Of a stretch of DNA of 6,666 nt, positions 1 through 5,074 are shown one piece after another (the stretch's first letter is position 1; every line of letters starts with the position of its first letter). The notes under the pieces were generated by a model, which was given only the letters and a program-made list of their open reading frames with translations, did no database searches and was not told the origin of the DNA. Made by a program: the position numbers and the translations under genes. This stretch comes from Planctomycetota bacterium (GTDB lineage Bacteria; Planctomycetota; Planctomycetia; Gemmatales; Gemmataceae), in assembly GCA_018970845.1 (NCBI GenBank), contig JAGWVO010000199.1, positions 1 to 6,666 of the forward strand, written 5' to 3'.

Positions 1-44
1 CCAGCATTTTCAGTGCTGTGCTCTACCGACTGAGCTATCTGTCC
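1..44 (-). tRNA. tRNA-Phe (GAA), 5' half, cut by window edge
   Basis: Read on the minus strand, the sequence folds as the first half of a tRNA. The 5' acceptor strand is GGACAGA (44-38), followed by TA (positions 8-9 of the tRNA). The D arm has stem GCTC paired with GAGC and a loop carrying the GG pair. The anticodon stem CAGCA/TGCTG encloses the loop CTGAAAA, whose central triplet GAA reads phenylalanine codons. The variable loop, T arm and 3' acceptor strand lie beyond base 1, so the acceptor pairing and any encoded CCA cannot be checked. The gene lies just downstream of rplC on the same strand and may be part of the same transcript. Confidence 0.93.
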
Positions 45-46
45 CC

Positions 47-63
47 ATTCGGCCAGACCGAAT
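47..63. repeat. short perfect inverted repeat next to the tRNA 5' end
   Basis: ATTCGG (47-52) and CCGAAT (58-63) are perfect inverted arms around the 5-base centre CCAGA. The arm ends two bases before the GG that precedes the mature tRNA-Phe 5' end. In a minus-strand transcript this would be a small hairpin in the tRNA leader, which could mark a processing site. That role is inference, and a 6-bp arm can occur by chance. Confidence 0.4.
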
Positions 64-70
64 CTTAGCG

Positions 71-102
71 GTCGCCGCCGCGTGGCGCAACCACGCGGCG
101 AC
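71..102 (-). terminator. strong GC hairpin downstream of rplC, possible terminator or processing hairpin
   Basis: The arms 71-85 and 91-102 pair over 12 bp with one 3-base bulge and enclose the loop CGCAA. The hairpin begins 12 bases after the rplC stop codon. On the minus strand it is followed by CGCTAAGATT rather than a run of T, so it does not look like a classical intrinsic terminator. It may instead stabilise the rplC mRNA 3' end, act with another factor, or separate the mRNA from the tRNA by RNase cleavage. The pairing is visible in the sequence, but the function is inferred. Confidence 0.4.
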
Positions 103-114
103 GACCGGGCGCGG

Positions 115-831
115 TCAGCGCTTGACCTTGTTGGTGGGGCGGATCATCACCAATCCGCCGTTGGGGCCGGGAACGGCGCCGCGAACCAGCAGGAGGTTGT
201 TCTCGGCATCGATTCTCACGACGGTCAGGTTGCGGATGGTCACCCGCTCGTTGCCGTACTGGCCGGGCATCTTCTTGCCCTTCTTGGGGCGGCCGAAACC
301 GCGGTTGCTGGCCAGGGACGAGGTGCTGCCCACCGAGCGGTGGACCTTCTTGGCGCCGTGGGCGGCGGGAAGGCCCGCGAAGTTCCAGCGCTTCATGACG
401 CCCGTGTAGCCGCGGCCCTTCGTGTTGGCGATGACATCAATCCGCTTGGTGTCCTTGAAGACCTCGCCGACCACGAGCTTGGCGCCCACGGCGACGGTGG
501 CGGCGGCGTCGAGACGGAACTCGCGGACAAACCTCTGGGGCTCGCATTCAGCCTTGGGAGGAAGCGATTCCAATTGGCCCGCGAGCTTGAGCCGTTCCCG
601 GCGCTTGGAGACCAGCTCGCTGGAGACATGTCCCCGTTCGGCACGGGTGGCGCGCGCGCGGGACTTGTCCTCGAACCCGATTTGCACGGCGTTGTACCCG
701 TCCCGTTCGGTGGTGCGCACCTGAAGAACCGGGCACGGACCGGCCTGAAGCACGGTCACGGGCTCGACTTGCCCCTTTTCATTGAATACTTGGGTCATGC
801 CCACCTTGCGGGCGAGAAGTCCCAGCGGCAT
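115..831 (-). CDS. rplC: 50S ribosomal protein L3
   Basis: This 238-residue protein is ribosomal protein L3, a large-subunit protein that binds 23S rRNA early in assembly and reaches toward the peptidyl transferase centre. The N-terminus (PLGLLARKVGMTQVF) is typical. Residues 125-148 match the L3 family signature: F, then DxxA, TxGRG, a G and a final R. The conserved KKGKKMPGQYGNERVT stretch follows at about 183-198. It is somewhat longer than E. coli L3 (209 residues), with extra sequence at about 55-105. The GSVGS segment has Ser where E. coli has the Gln methylated by PrmB. The ATG at 831 is preceded by AAAGGAA at good spacing. Neither rpsJ upstream nor rplD downstream is present; the neighbours are a secreted protein gene and tRNA-Phe. 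Confidence 0.97.
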   Translation of the reverse strand: MPLGLLARKVGMTQVFNEKGQVEPVTVLQAGPCPVLQVRTTERDGYNAVQIGFEDKSRARATRAERGHVSSELVSKRRERLKLAGQLESLPPKAECEPQRFVREFRLDAAATVAVGAKLVVGEVFKDTKRIDVIANTKGRGYTGVMKRWNFAGLPAAHGAKKVHRSVGSTSSLASNRGFGRPKKGKKMPGQYGNERVTIRNLTVVRIDAENNLLLVRGAVPGPNGGLVMIRPTNKVKR

Positions 832-844
832 GGCTGGATTCCTT

Positions 845-901
845 TCATGTCATCAGCCGTTCAACGGGCCACTGCTCAACGCCACTGGTGGCGGGCATCA
901 T
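845..901 (-). CDS. possible 18-residue leader ORF upstream of rplC
   Basis: Within the probable rplC 5' leader an ATG at 901 opens a short frame of 18 codons (MMPATSGVEQWPVERLMT) ending in TGA at 847-845. The stop overlaps the start of the rplC Shine-Dalgarno stretch and lies 13 bases before the rplC start. A ribosome ending there could affect initiation of rplC. I see no good ribosome binding site for the small ORF itself, and short frames are common by chance in GC-rich DNA, so this is only a candidate. Confidence 0.15.
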   Translation of the reverse strand: MMPATSGVEQWPVERLMT

Positions 902-940
902 GGCCGGAGGGCGTTGCCGCCGCTCACGGAAGGCCAAAAC

Positions 941-972
941 ATTAATTCATATCAAGGCTTCTGACCTGTCAA
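941..972 (-). promoter_or_regulatory. probable sigma70-type promoter for rplC
   Basis: A perfect TTGACA box lies on the minus strand at 972-967, just past the stop codon of the upstream gene. It is followed after 15 bases by TATGAA (951-946) inside an AT-rich patch, the only one in this GC-rich spacer. The spacing is a little short; ATTAAT (946-941) at spacing 20 is a poorer alternative. A start near 935-940 would leave rplC a leader of about 100 bases. This suggests that rplC is transcribed from its own promoter rather than as an internal gene of an S10 operon. Confidence 0.5.
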
Positions 973-975
973 GGG

Positions 976-1848
976 TCAACGCCACCCCGCGGCCCAGCTT
1001 TTCCAAGTCGGCCACAAGGTCGCCGGCGTGATGCCGGCCTTGGAGAGAGCCGACTCAACGGGAACACTTTCCTGGTTTTCATCCGGACGGAACGAGGTCA
1101 GGAACGCCGGGAATTTCTCGGCTGGCGGGCCATAGGCGAGCAGGTACATCAGGCTGTCGCGCCCAGCGGCGCCGTCTTCGCCCGCCGCCGAGTCGTTCCA
1201 TGGGGAAACGGCGAGGTTGCGGCAAGCCTGGTTGGCCCTGCGCTTTTCCGACAACAGGAACTGTCGATGCGTCGGCATGCCGAGCTTGTGGGTGGTCGCC
1301 CTGCCGAATCCGTCGGCGATCCAGTCGGGCGACGGGTTCTTCACGCCGATCCTGCGCGCCGCCACGCAAGCGGCCACCAGCTCCCCGACTTGCGCGTCCG
1401 ATGGGGCCATGCTCTTGCCCCCCTTCAGGAACATTCCGGCATGGAGCTGGTTGTCGTCCATCGACCAGGATGTGGTTTCGCCCGTTTCCAGCATCCTTTT
1501 CTGGACGCGGCGCACATAGGTTCCAAACTCGTCTTTTCCCGGGAGAACCAGCACGACCAATGGATCCTGCCAAGGCGCCTCCTTGGCGTAACCGCAGGCC
1601 TTGGTGGCCGCTTGGCGGTATTTTTCAGCGGTCGCGAGGTACTCGGCCGCCTTTTTCTCCAGGCTTTTGTTCATGACGATCGCGATGTGCTCGTTGGCCG
1701 CCAAGGCGTGGGGTGTGGCGTTCACGGTCTCCCAAACGACCTTGGCCCTTTCGGCGACACCCGGCAACTTGTCCTGCCCTTGAACGGAAACCGCCGCCAT
1801 GGCGCAGGTCAGGCCGGTCAACACAACAATCCTCGCGAAGGCATTCAT
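976..1848 (-). CDS. secreted protein of unknown function, resembling a degenerate peptidase-MA (DUF1570-like) protein
   Basis: I do not recognise a characterised family. The 290-residue protein begins with a typical signal peptide (Arg6, hydrophobic stretch to about 22, possible cleavage after VQG24), so it is probably exported. Segment 97-115 (PLVVLVLPGKDEFGTYVRR) looks like the strand and helix that precede the metal site in planctomycete gluzincin-like (peptidase MA, DUF1570-like) proteins. Where HExxH would be expected there is GELVA (155-159), and the downstream WxxEG position reads WIADG (176-180), so both metal-binding histidines and the third ligand are replaced. The C-terminus is Trp-rich (LWPTWKSW...GWR). 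The ATG at 1848 has AAGGAA about 5 bases upstream. It is read divergently from the DsbD-like gene and lies upstream of rplC on the same strand. The protease relationship is inference from motif layout; a plain hypothetical exported protein is the safe reading. Confidence 0.8.
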   Translation of the reverse strand: MNAFARIVVLTGLTCAMAAVSVQGQDKLPGVAERAKVVWETVNATPHALAANEHIAIVMNKSLEKKAAEYLATAEKYRQAATKACGYAKEAPWQDPLVVLVLPGKDEFGTYVRRVQKRMLETGETTSWSMDDNQLHAGMFLKGGKSMAPSDAQVGELVAACVAARRIGVKNPSPDWIADGFGRATTHKLGMPTHRQFLLSEKRRANQACRNLAVSPWNDSAAGEDGAAGRDSLMYLLAYGPPAEKFPAFLTSFRPDENQESVPVESALSKAGITPATLWPTWKSWAAGWR

Positions 1849-1943
1849 GGGATTTCCTTGCTATTGCGGAGACACGGTCCGCGAGAGTGGAATAATACTA
1901 TCTGATTGTTCCAAGGATTTCATTTTTTGTCTGGAGACGCGTC
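1849..1943. promoter_or_regulatory. divergent intergenic spacer, likely holding both promoters
   Basis: This 95-base spacer separates two divergent genes and contains an AT-rich core at about 1891-1925. On the minus strand TATTAT (1897-1892) resembles a -10 box. On the plus strand TACTAT (1896-1901) is a weaker candidate. I found no convincing -35 box at proper spacing for either, so the exact promoters are unresolved. GGAG about 7 bases before the ATG at 1944 serves the plus-strand gene. Confidence 0.35.
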
Positions 1944-2384
1944 ATGACACGCCGGGCGTTCGCATTGCTGGTGATGACGGTAACGGCTGTTGGAACCCTG
2001 TTGGCCCAGGGCAAGGGTTCGGAGTCGGTGGTGAAGGCGGCCGCTTCACTCAAGAAAGATGGAAATGCCAGCGTTCTCGTGATCAGCCTCGCGATGGAAA
2101 AAGGCTGGCACATCTATGCCAACCCGCCCGGTAACGACGACCTGAAGCCCGTTGCCACCGCGGTCGTTCTCCAGGGAGGCGCCAAGGGAGAGGTGGTTTA
2201 CCCCCCCGGCAAGCAGGTTGTCGATCCGGTCGTGGGCAACTACCGCGTGTATGAAAACAGCGAGGAGATCAAGGTCAAGCTGGCCGAGGCGCCCAAGGGG
2301 CCCTTGAAAGTGCAGGTTTCTTTCCAGGCCTGCAATGAGAAGTCATGCCTTCAGCCGGCGAAGGTCATGCTGGAGGCGAAGTGA
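1944..2384 (+). CDS. secreted stand-alone DsbD alpha-like domain protein
   Basis: The 146-residue protein has an N-terminal signal peptide (TRR, then a hydrophobic stretch to about 20, likely cleavage after LLA21), followed by one domain resembling the periplasmic alpha domain of the thiol:disulfide interchange protein DsbD (PF11412-like). Supporting features are KGWHIYANPPG (53-63), YPPGKQV (86-92), the YRVYE strand (100-104) and the terminal FQACNEKSCLQPA segment with Cys130 and Cys135. In DsbD this Cys pair passes electrons to periplasmic partners. Here the Cys residues are four apart rather than five as in E. coli. The membrane beta and thioredoxin gamma domains of full DsbD are absent, so the electron donor must be encoded elsewhere, or the domain may act as a scaffold. 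The ATG at 1944 is supported by GGAG upstream and by the signal peptide. Confidence 0.85.
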   Translation: MTRRAFALLVMTVTAVGTLLAQGKGSESVVKAAASLKKDGNASVLVISLAMEKGWHIYANPPGNDDLKPVATAVVLQGGAKGEVVYPPGKQVVDPVVGNYRVYENSEEIKVKLAEAPKGPLKVQVSFQACNEKSCLQPAKVMLEAK

Positions 2385-2388
2385 TAGG

Positions 2389-3126
2389 CTAGGCCGCCTC
2401 AAACGCCAGCACGATGCAGGTGGCGTTGTCATGCGTGCCCTTTTCCAGGGCCTTGTCGACGAATGCCTTGGCCAGGATGTCGGGATCGGCGGGCATGGTC
2501 GCGATTTCGATGATCTCGTCTTCCCCGAGCAGTCCCGACGCGCCGTCGGACATGAGAATGAGCCTGTCACCCGGTCGAGGCGGGAAATCGTGGACATCGG
2601 CAAGTTCCTTGAGGTCGGGCGATCCAAGGTACTTGTAGAGCCGGTTTCTCAAGGGACTCCGGCGGGCCTGATCCGGTGAAAGGGCCCCCTTCCTCACCAA
2701 TTCCTCCGCCACGGTATGGTCGAGCGTGAGGCGGATCACCCTTTCGCCCCTCACAAGATAGGCCGGGCTGTCACCCAGGTTGGCCACGAAAACCCTGCCG
2801 GGCCTGACCAAGGCCACGACGGCCGTCGTGCCCATCCGGGTTGACTCTCCGGTGCTGTTGGATTTGGCGAGGATGGCCTGGCTTGCCGATTCGATCGCGG
2901 TTCGGAGCGCCTCGTCGGGCCTGTCGTGCTGGCCCAGGCGTTCGATCACCTTGGGTGGAATGAAGTCAACGGCCAACTGGCTGGCGACTTCTCCCGCGGC
3001 GAGTCCTCCCATTCCATCGGCGACAATGAAAACGCCCAAGTCGTTCCGGATGGAGTGGGCATCCTCGTTGTTGTCGCGTCGGCCACGCTCGGAATGGCCT
3101 CCGGCGACCACCACGGGTTCACCCAT
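2389..3126 (-). CDS. PP2C-family serine/threonine protein phosphatase
   Basis: This 245-residue soluble protein carries the ordered motifs of bacterial PP2C (PPM/Stp-type) phosphatases, which remove phosphate from Ser and Thr using two Mn or Mg ions: RDNNEDA (17-23), VADGMGG (35-41), MGTTAVVAL (98-106), ANLGDSPAYLVR (115-126), LDHTVAEELVRKG (135-147), RLYKYLG (162-168), LMSDGASGLL (191-200) and HDNATCIVL (232-240). The metal ligands Asp22, Asp37, Asp193 and Asp233 are all present. There are no membrane or extra regulatory domains; it is a minimal catalytic protein. The ATG at 3126 has GAGGA (3137-3133) about 7 bases upstream. No partner Hanks-type kinase lies in the window, so its targets are unknown. 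Its stop lies 4 bases from the stop of the convergent DsbD-like gene. Confidence 0.95.
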   Translation of the reverse strand: MGEPVVVAGGHSERGRRDNNEDAHSIRNDLGVFIVADGMGGLAAGEVASQLAVDFIPPKVIERLGQHDRPDEALRTAIESASQAILAKSNSTGESTRMGTTAVVALVRPGRVFVANLGDSPAYLVRGERVIRLTLDHTVAEELVRKGALSPDQARRSPLRNRLYKYLGSPDLKELADVHDFPPRPGDRLILMSDGASGLLGEDEIIEIATMPADPDILAKAFVDKALEKGTHDNATCIVLAFEAA

Positions 3127-3209
3127 CGAAAATCCTCGGTGCTTTCACTGCGGTAGCATAACTTGGACAATGTGCGTTCGCCAGTTGCGCGCCACACCCG
3201 GAGTATCCT
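3127..3209. promoter_or_regulatory. divergent spacer between phosphatase and polyketide operon
   Basis: These 83 bases must hold the promoter of the phosphatase (minus) and that of the methyltransferase operon (plus), unless either starts inside its neighbour. The least GC-rich part is at about 3154-3172. On the minus strand TATGCT (3160-3155) and on the plus strand GACAAT (3166-3171) are weak -10 candidates without clear -35 boxes. CGGAG at 3199-3203 is the ribosome binding site of the methyltransferase. No operator-like palindrome was evident. Confidence 0.3.
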
Positions 3210-3932
3210 TTGCCCCCGCCCCGCCTGCTTCAATCGGAATGGATGGACCGCGACGACTTGGATCCCGGCCTTCACAGGCAGGCGCTCAGGGGATTGGCCC
3301 GGCTGAATTCCGTGAGCCTTGGCGCGGGCATGCTTTGGAAAGCCTTGCGTGCCGAACTTTCCAGCGAGGGGCCGAACACGCTCCTGGATGTCGCCACGGG
3401 ATCGGGTGACTTGCCCTTGGGGTTGGCTTGCCGGGCGCGCCAAAACCGTCTGCCTTTGGCGATCACGGCGATCGACAGGGCGCCGTTGGCCCTTGCGGAG
3501 GCGGAAGCCTCGGCCAAACAACTAGGAATCGGCACCTGTGGCGGCCAGTCAATCCAATGGATCGATGCCGATGCCCTCGATGACCGCAATGGCTTGCCGG
3601 CCGGTCCCTTCGATTTTGTCACCTGTTCCCTGTTCCTCCATCACCTGACCGGGGAGCAGGCTGTTCGCTTGCTGGCGGCCATGGCGGCCAGGACACGAAG
3701 GCTTCTTCTCGTCAACGACCTGGACCGGGGTTACTGGGGGGCGTTTGTCGTCGGCTTGGCCTCTTGGTGCCTCACCCGCTCGCCTGTGGTCCGGTTCGAC
3801 GGTCCGGCCAGCATGGGGGCGGCGTTCACCCGTCAGGAAGCGAGGGAGCTAGCCGGGCAAGCGGGCTTGCATGGCGCGAGGGTGTCATGGCGATGGCCAT
3901 GCCGCTGGCTTCTCGAGCACCGTCCCCGATGA
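3210..3932 (+). CDS. SAM-dependent class I methyltransferase, polyketide operon
   Basis: This 240-residue methyltransferase is the first gene of the type III polyketide operon and probably methylates the polyketide product. The SAM-binding motif I is LDVATGSGDLPL (59-70), an acidic residue ends strand 2 (ID, 88-89), DADAL lies at 119-123 and the post-motif strand is FVTCSLFLHHL (136-146). The N-terminal helix (LDPGLHRQALRGLARLN) and the C-terminal LTRSPVVRFDGPASMGAAFT region match my memory of methyltransferases that accompany type III synthases in Planctomycetota. The start is TTG at 3210, preceded by GGAG with 6-base spacing. The alternative ATG at 3243 lacks a good site and would remove the SEWMDRDDLD segment, which resembles the start of related proteins. 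The stop overlaps the next start in ATGA. Whether it methylates O or C cannot be told from sequence. Confidence 0.88.
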   Translation: MPPPRLLQSEWMDRDDLDPGLHRQALRGLARLNSVSLGAGMLWKALRAELSSEGPNTLLDVATGSGDLPLGLACRARQNRLPLAITAIDRAPLALAEAEASAKQLGIGTCGGQSIQWIDADALDDRNGLPAGPFDFVTCSLFLHHLTGEQAVRLLAAMAARTRRLLLVNDLDRGYWGAFVVGLASWCLTRSPVVRFDGPASMGAAFTRQEARELAGQAGLHGARVSWRWPCRWLLEHRPR

Positions 3933-5074
3933 ATGCCTCCTGGCCGGTGGTGGTGGTGGGCGCGGGTGTCGCCGGTTCCTTCATGGCGGCGCGGTTGGCG
4001 CACGCCGGGGTCAGGGTGTTGCTTGTCGAAAAGTCATCCTTTCCCCGGCCGAAGGTGTGCGGGGCCTGCCTGAGCGGCAGGGCCCTGGCGGTTCTCGACC
4101 AATCGGGCATTCCCGCGATGGCCGGCCTGCCGAAAAAACTCGGGATGATACCCTTGGACCGTTTTCGCCTGGGAACAGCCGCCGGCGAGGCCACGGTGGC
4201 ATTGGGGGCGGGCGGGGCGTTGAGCCGAATCGCCTTTGATGCCGCCTTGGCGGAAGAGGCGCGCCGCTGCGGCGCGACGGTTTGGGAAGGAACCGAAGCC
4301 GTTGCCGTGGAAGACGGTGCCGGCTTCAAACGGCTTCGCCTGCAAGCCCCTGATGGATCGAGGGATGTCGAGGCTCGCCTCGTGGTCATCGCGGATGGAT
4401 TGGGCGGAAAATTGTCCGGTCGGCTCCTGCCCGGTTCAGTGGCAAGAAATTCCCGCATCGGCGCGGGGTGCGTCCTCGGGCCCGATCATGCGGGCTCCTA
4501 TGCCCCTGGAATCATCCACATGGCCTGCGGGGCCGGCGGTTACCTCGGGCTCGTGAGGCAGGAGGACGGGTCGCTCGACCTGGCGATGGCGGCCGACCGG
4601 CCGGCGATTCTCGCCGCCGGGGGCCCGGGTATCCTCGCGGAACAATGGCTCGAGTCGTGCCGATGGCCGGTTCCACCTGGCTTGGGGAGAGCGGCTTGGC
4701 GCGGGACCCCTCCGCTGACGCGGAAGCGGGTCGCGGGCGTTCCGGGAATCGTGGCCGTTGGCGATGCCGCCGGGTACCTCGAACCGTTCACCGGCGAGGG
4801 GATGGGATGGGCCCTTGAGGGAGCAGAATCGTTATCGAGGATCGTCTTGTCGGAAATGTCGCGCGGGAACCCGGGCGCGGCCCATGTCCGTTGGGCCCGG
4901 GAGCATGCCAGGGTTTCGCGTCGAAGGCATGCCGCTTGCCGGATCATGGCTGGCGCCTTGAGGATTCGCGGGCTTCCGGCCCTGGCGGTTCGCCTGCTGA
5001 GGTGGTTTCCCGGCGCCGCCTGGCCCGTGACCTGGTTGCTGGACCGCCAGTCGGTGCCCCGGAGATCGCCATGA
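3929..5074 (+). CDS. FAD-dependent oxidoreductase (geranylgeranyl reductase / UbiH-like), polyketide operon
   Basis: This 381-residue flavoprotein belongs to the group containing geranylgeranyl reductases and aromatic hydroxylases. Evidence: the dinucleotide fold VVVVGAGVAG with GxGxxG at 11-16, Glu at the end of strand 2 (LLVEK), the PRPKVCGACLSG segment, the central VVIADGLGGKLS region, and GDAAG (278-282) followed by YLEPFTGEGM, which binds the FAD ribityl and pyrophosphate. It probably hydroxylates or reduces the product of the synthase next door; reductase and monooxygenase cannot be separated by sequence alone. I chose the ATG at 3929 because it forms an ATGA overlap with the methyltransferase stop and places the Rossmann strand at residue 7. 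Earlier in-frame ATGs at 3887, 3893 and 3899 follow a GAGGG and would add 10-14 residues, so the start is not settled. The stop again overlaps the next start as ATGA. Confidence 0.9.
   Translation: MNASWPVVVVGAGVAGSFMAARLAHAGVRVLLVEKSSFPRPKVCGACLSGRALAVLDQSGIPAMAGLPKKLGMIPLDRFRLGTAAGEATVALGAGGALSRIAFDAALAEEARRCGATVWEGTEAVAVEDGAGFKRLRLQAPDGSRDVEARLVVIADGLGGKLSGRLLPGSVARNSRIGAGCVLGPDHAGSYAPGIIHMACGAGGYLGLVRQEDGSLDLAMAADRPAILAAGGPGILAEQWLESCRWPVPPGLGRAAWRGTPPLTRKRVAGVPGIVAVGDAAGYLEPFTGEGMGWALEGAESLSRIVLSEMSRGNPGAAHVRWAREHARVSRRRHAACRIMAGALRIRGLPALAVRLLRWFPGAAWPVTWLLDRQSVPRRSP

Noticed and set aside
82..945. A 287-codon open frame on the plus strand across rplC
   Set aside because: It is antisense to a certain ribosomal protein gene, has a low-complexity Gly/Ala/His composition and no recognisable motif. 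It is a GC-rich shadow frame.
976..1848. Lipoprotein signal in the secreted protein (Cys15)
   Set aside because: The residues before Cys15 are G-L-T, which does not fit a lipobox, and the cleavage would fall in the middle of the hydrophobic stretch. An ordinary signal peptide fits better.
1267..1905. A 212-codon open frame on the plus strand opposite the secreted protein
   Set aside because: The minus-strand gene has a signal peptide and a good ribosome binding site. The plus-strand frame has an Arg/His-rich composition typical of shadow translation.
3764..3928. An N-terminal extension of 55 residues on the flavoenzyme
   Set aside because: It lies wholly within the methyltransferase gene, is not protein-like, and sits before a Rossmann strand that normally begins within the first few residues.
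4891..5070. A 60-residue N-terminal extension on the polyketide synthase
   Set aside because: It is out-of-frame translation of the flavoenzyme gene. The ATG at 5071 has a strong GGAG and the expected MKLEIVGIGTALPE start.
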